From an uncultured Porphyromonas sp. (GTDB lineage Bacteria; Bacteroidota; Bacteroidia; Bacteroidales; Porphyromonadaceae): a DNA stretch of 5,985 nt. The notes beneath the pieces were generated by a model, which saw nothing but the letters and a program-made list of their open reading frames with translations, made no database searches and was not told where the DNA came from. The DNA is taken from assembly GCA_945867245.1 (NCBI GenBank), contig CAMBHQ010000062.1, forward strand, positions 1 through 5,985. The letters run 5' to 3'. Both the position numbers and the translations under genes were made by a program. Within the stretch, counting starts at the first letter, position 1, and each line of letters begins with the position of its first letter. Positions 5,714 to 5,985 of the stretch are shown here, piece after piece.

Positions 5714-5985
5714 ATGGATTTCAAAGACAAACTGAAACAGCTAGCCGAGAAAATCGATAAGCTCAAAGCAAGCACAGAGACCGAAGAGGCTACAAAGATT
5801 GCTTTTGTCATGCCCTTTCTGCATATGCTCGGGTATGACGTGTTCGACCCGACCGAGGTAATACCAGAGATGACTTGTGATATAGGCACTAAAAAGGGGG
5901 AGAAAATCGACTACTGCATAGCCAAGGACGGCGAGCCTATCATCTTAATAGAGTGCAAGCACTGGGCGCAAAACCTCAACCTGCA
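5714..5985 (+). CDS. Restriction-type PD-(D/E)xK nuclease, HsdR N-terminal-like (5' part only)
   Basis: The first 90 residues are present; the frame runs off the window end. A lysine-rich amphipathic helix (1-20) is followed by TEEATKIAFVMPFLHMLGYD (23-42), GEKIDYCI (62-69) and EPIILIECKHW (74-84). Asp66 and Glu80-Cys-Lys82 give the D...ExK core of a PD-(D/E)xK nuclease fold, with Glu52 as a possible additional acidic residue. The pattern matches the type I restriction enzyme R-subunit N-terminal family (HSDR_N-like) as I recall it; in Bacteroidales similar proteins are often solitary, of roughly 300-400 residues, without the helicase motor of true HsdR. The start at 5714 is chosen because an in-frame TAA occurs at 5690-5692 and no other ATG lies between. 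There is no methylase or specificity subunit upstream, so either partners lie downstream or it is an orphan nuclease used in defence or in a mobile element. Product length and neighbours cannot be seen. Confidence 0.85.
   Translation, partial: MDFKDKLKQLAEKIDKLKASTETEEATKIAFVMPFLHMLGYDVFDPTEVIPEMTCDIGTKKGEKIDYCIAKDGEPIILIECKHWAQNLNL

Noticed and set aside
5593..5889. 98-codon - strand frame at the end of the window
   Set aside because: It overlaps the conserved restriction-type nuclease domain, whose motifs are clear on the + strand, so it is a shadow.
1..5985. CRISPR arrays, insertion sequences, rRNA, riboswitches
   Set aside because: No regularly spaced repeats, transposase-like frames, rRNA segments or known riboswitch cores were seen on either strand.

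Overview
The window looks like a chromosomal segment of a Bacteroidales bacterium, most likely Porphyromonas or a close relative. The evidence is: promoter boxes of the Bacteroidetes type (TTTG, about 20 bp, TAnnTTTG) instead of -35/-10 boxes; almost no Shine-Dalgarno sites before the starts; a large fimbrillin-like lipoprotein; a secreted GH92 mannosidase; and a short peptide with an Asp/Gly-rich end of a kind I recall from this order. The genus is an inference from protein style, not a database match.

Layout, all confident genes on the + strand. (1) 1-98 holds a plausible promoter. (2) 99-254 is a 51-residue peptide gene, easy to miss because of its length, which carries two strong hairpins inside its coding sequence. 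(3) 290-2956 follows after 35 bp and encodes an 888-residue lipoprotein with fimbrillin-like N-terminal domains and a FISUMP-like C-terminal half. These two genes probably form one transcript that ends at a 17-bp GC-rich terminator (2982-3021). (4) A new promoter, whose TTTG box overlaps the T-run of that terminator, drives 3072-5279, a GH92 exo-alpha-mannosidase with a signal peptide and recognisable catalytic motifs. (5) 5328-5401 is a tRNA-Arg (anticodon CCG) with its own TATCTTTG box, a structured leader and a strong UUCG-loop terminator (5404-5444). It carries an unusual but mutually compensating D-loop/T-loop pair (A19 and U56). (6) 5445-5713 is AT-rich and has no confident gene. (7) 5714-5985 is the start of a gene for a restriction-type PD-(D/E)xK nuclease (HsdR N-terminal-like), cut by the window edge.

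Together, the lipoprotein (probable surface adhesin or fimbrial accessory) and the mannosidase (trimming of mannose from host or yeast glycans) fit life on a host mucosal surface, but they are separate transcription units and nothing shows they act together. The most interesting items are the small peptide gene and its hairpins upstream of the lipoprotein, the compensated tRNA tertiary pair, the tandem duplication covering the lipoprotein start codon, and the apparent change of base composition inside the lipoprotein gene.
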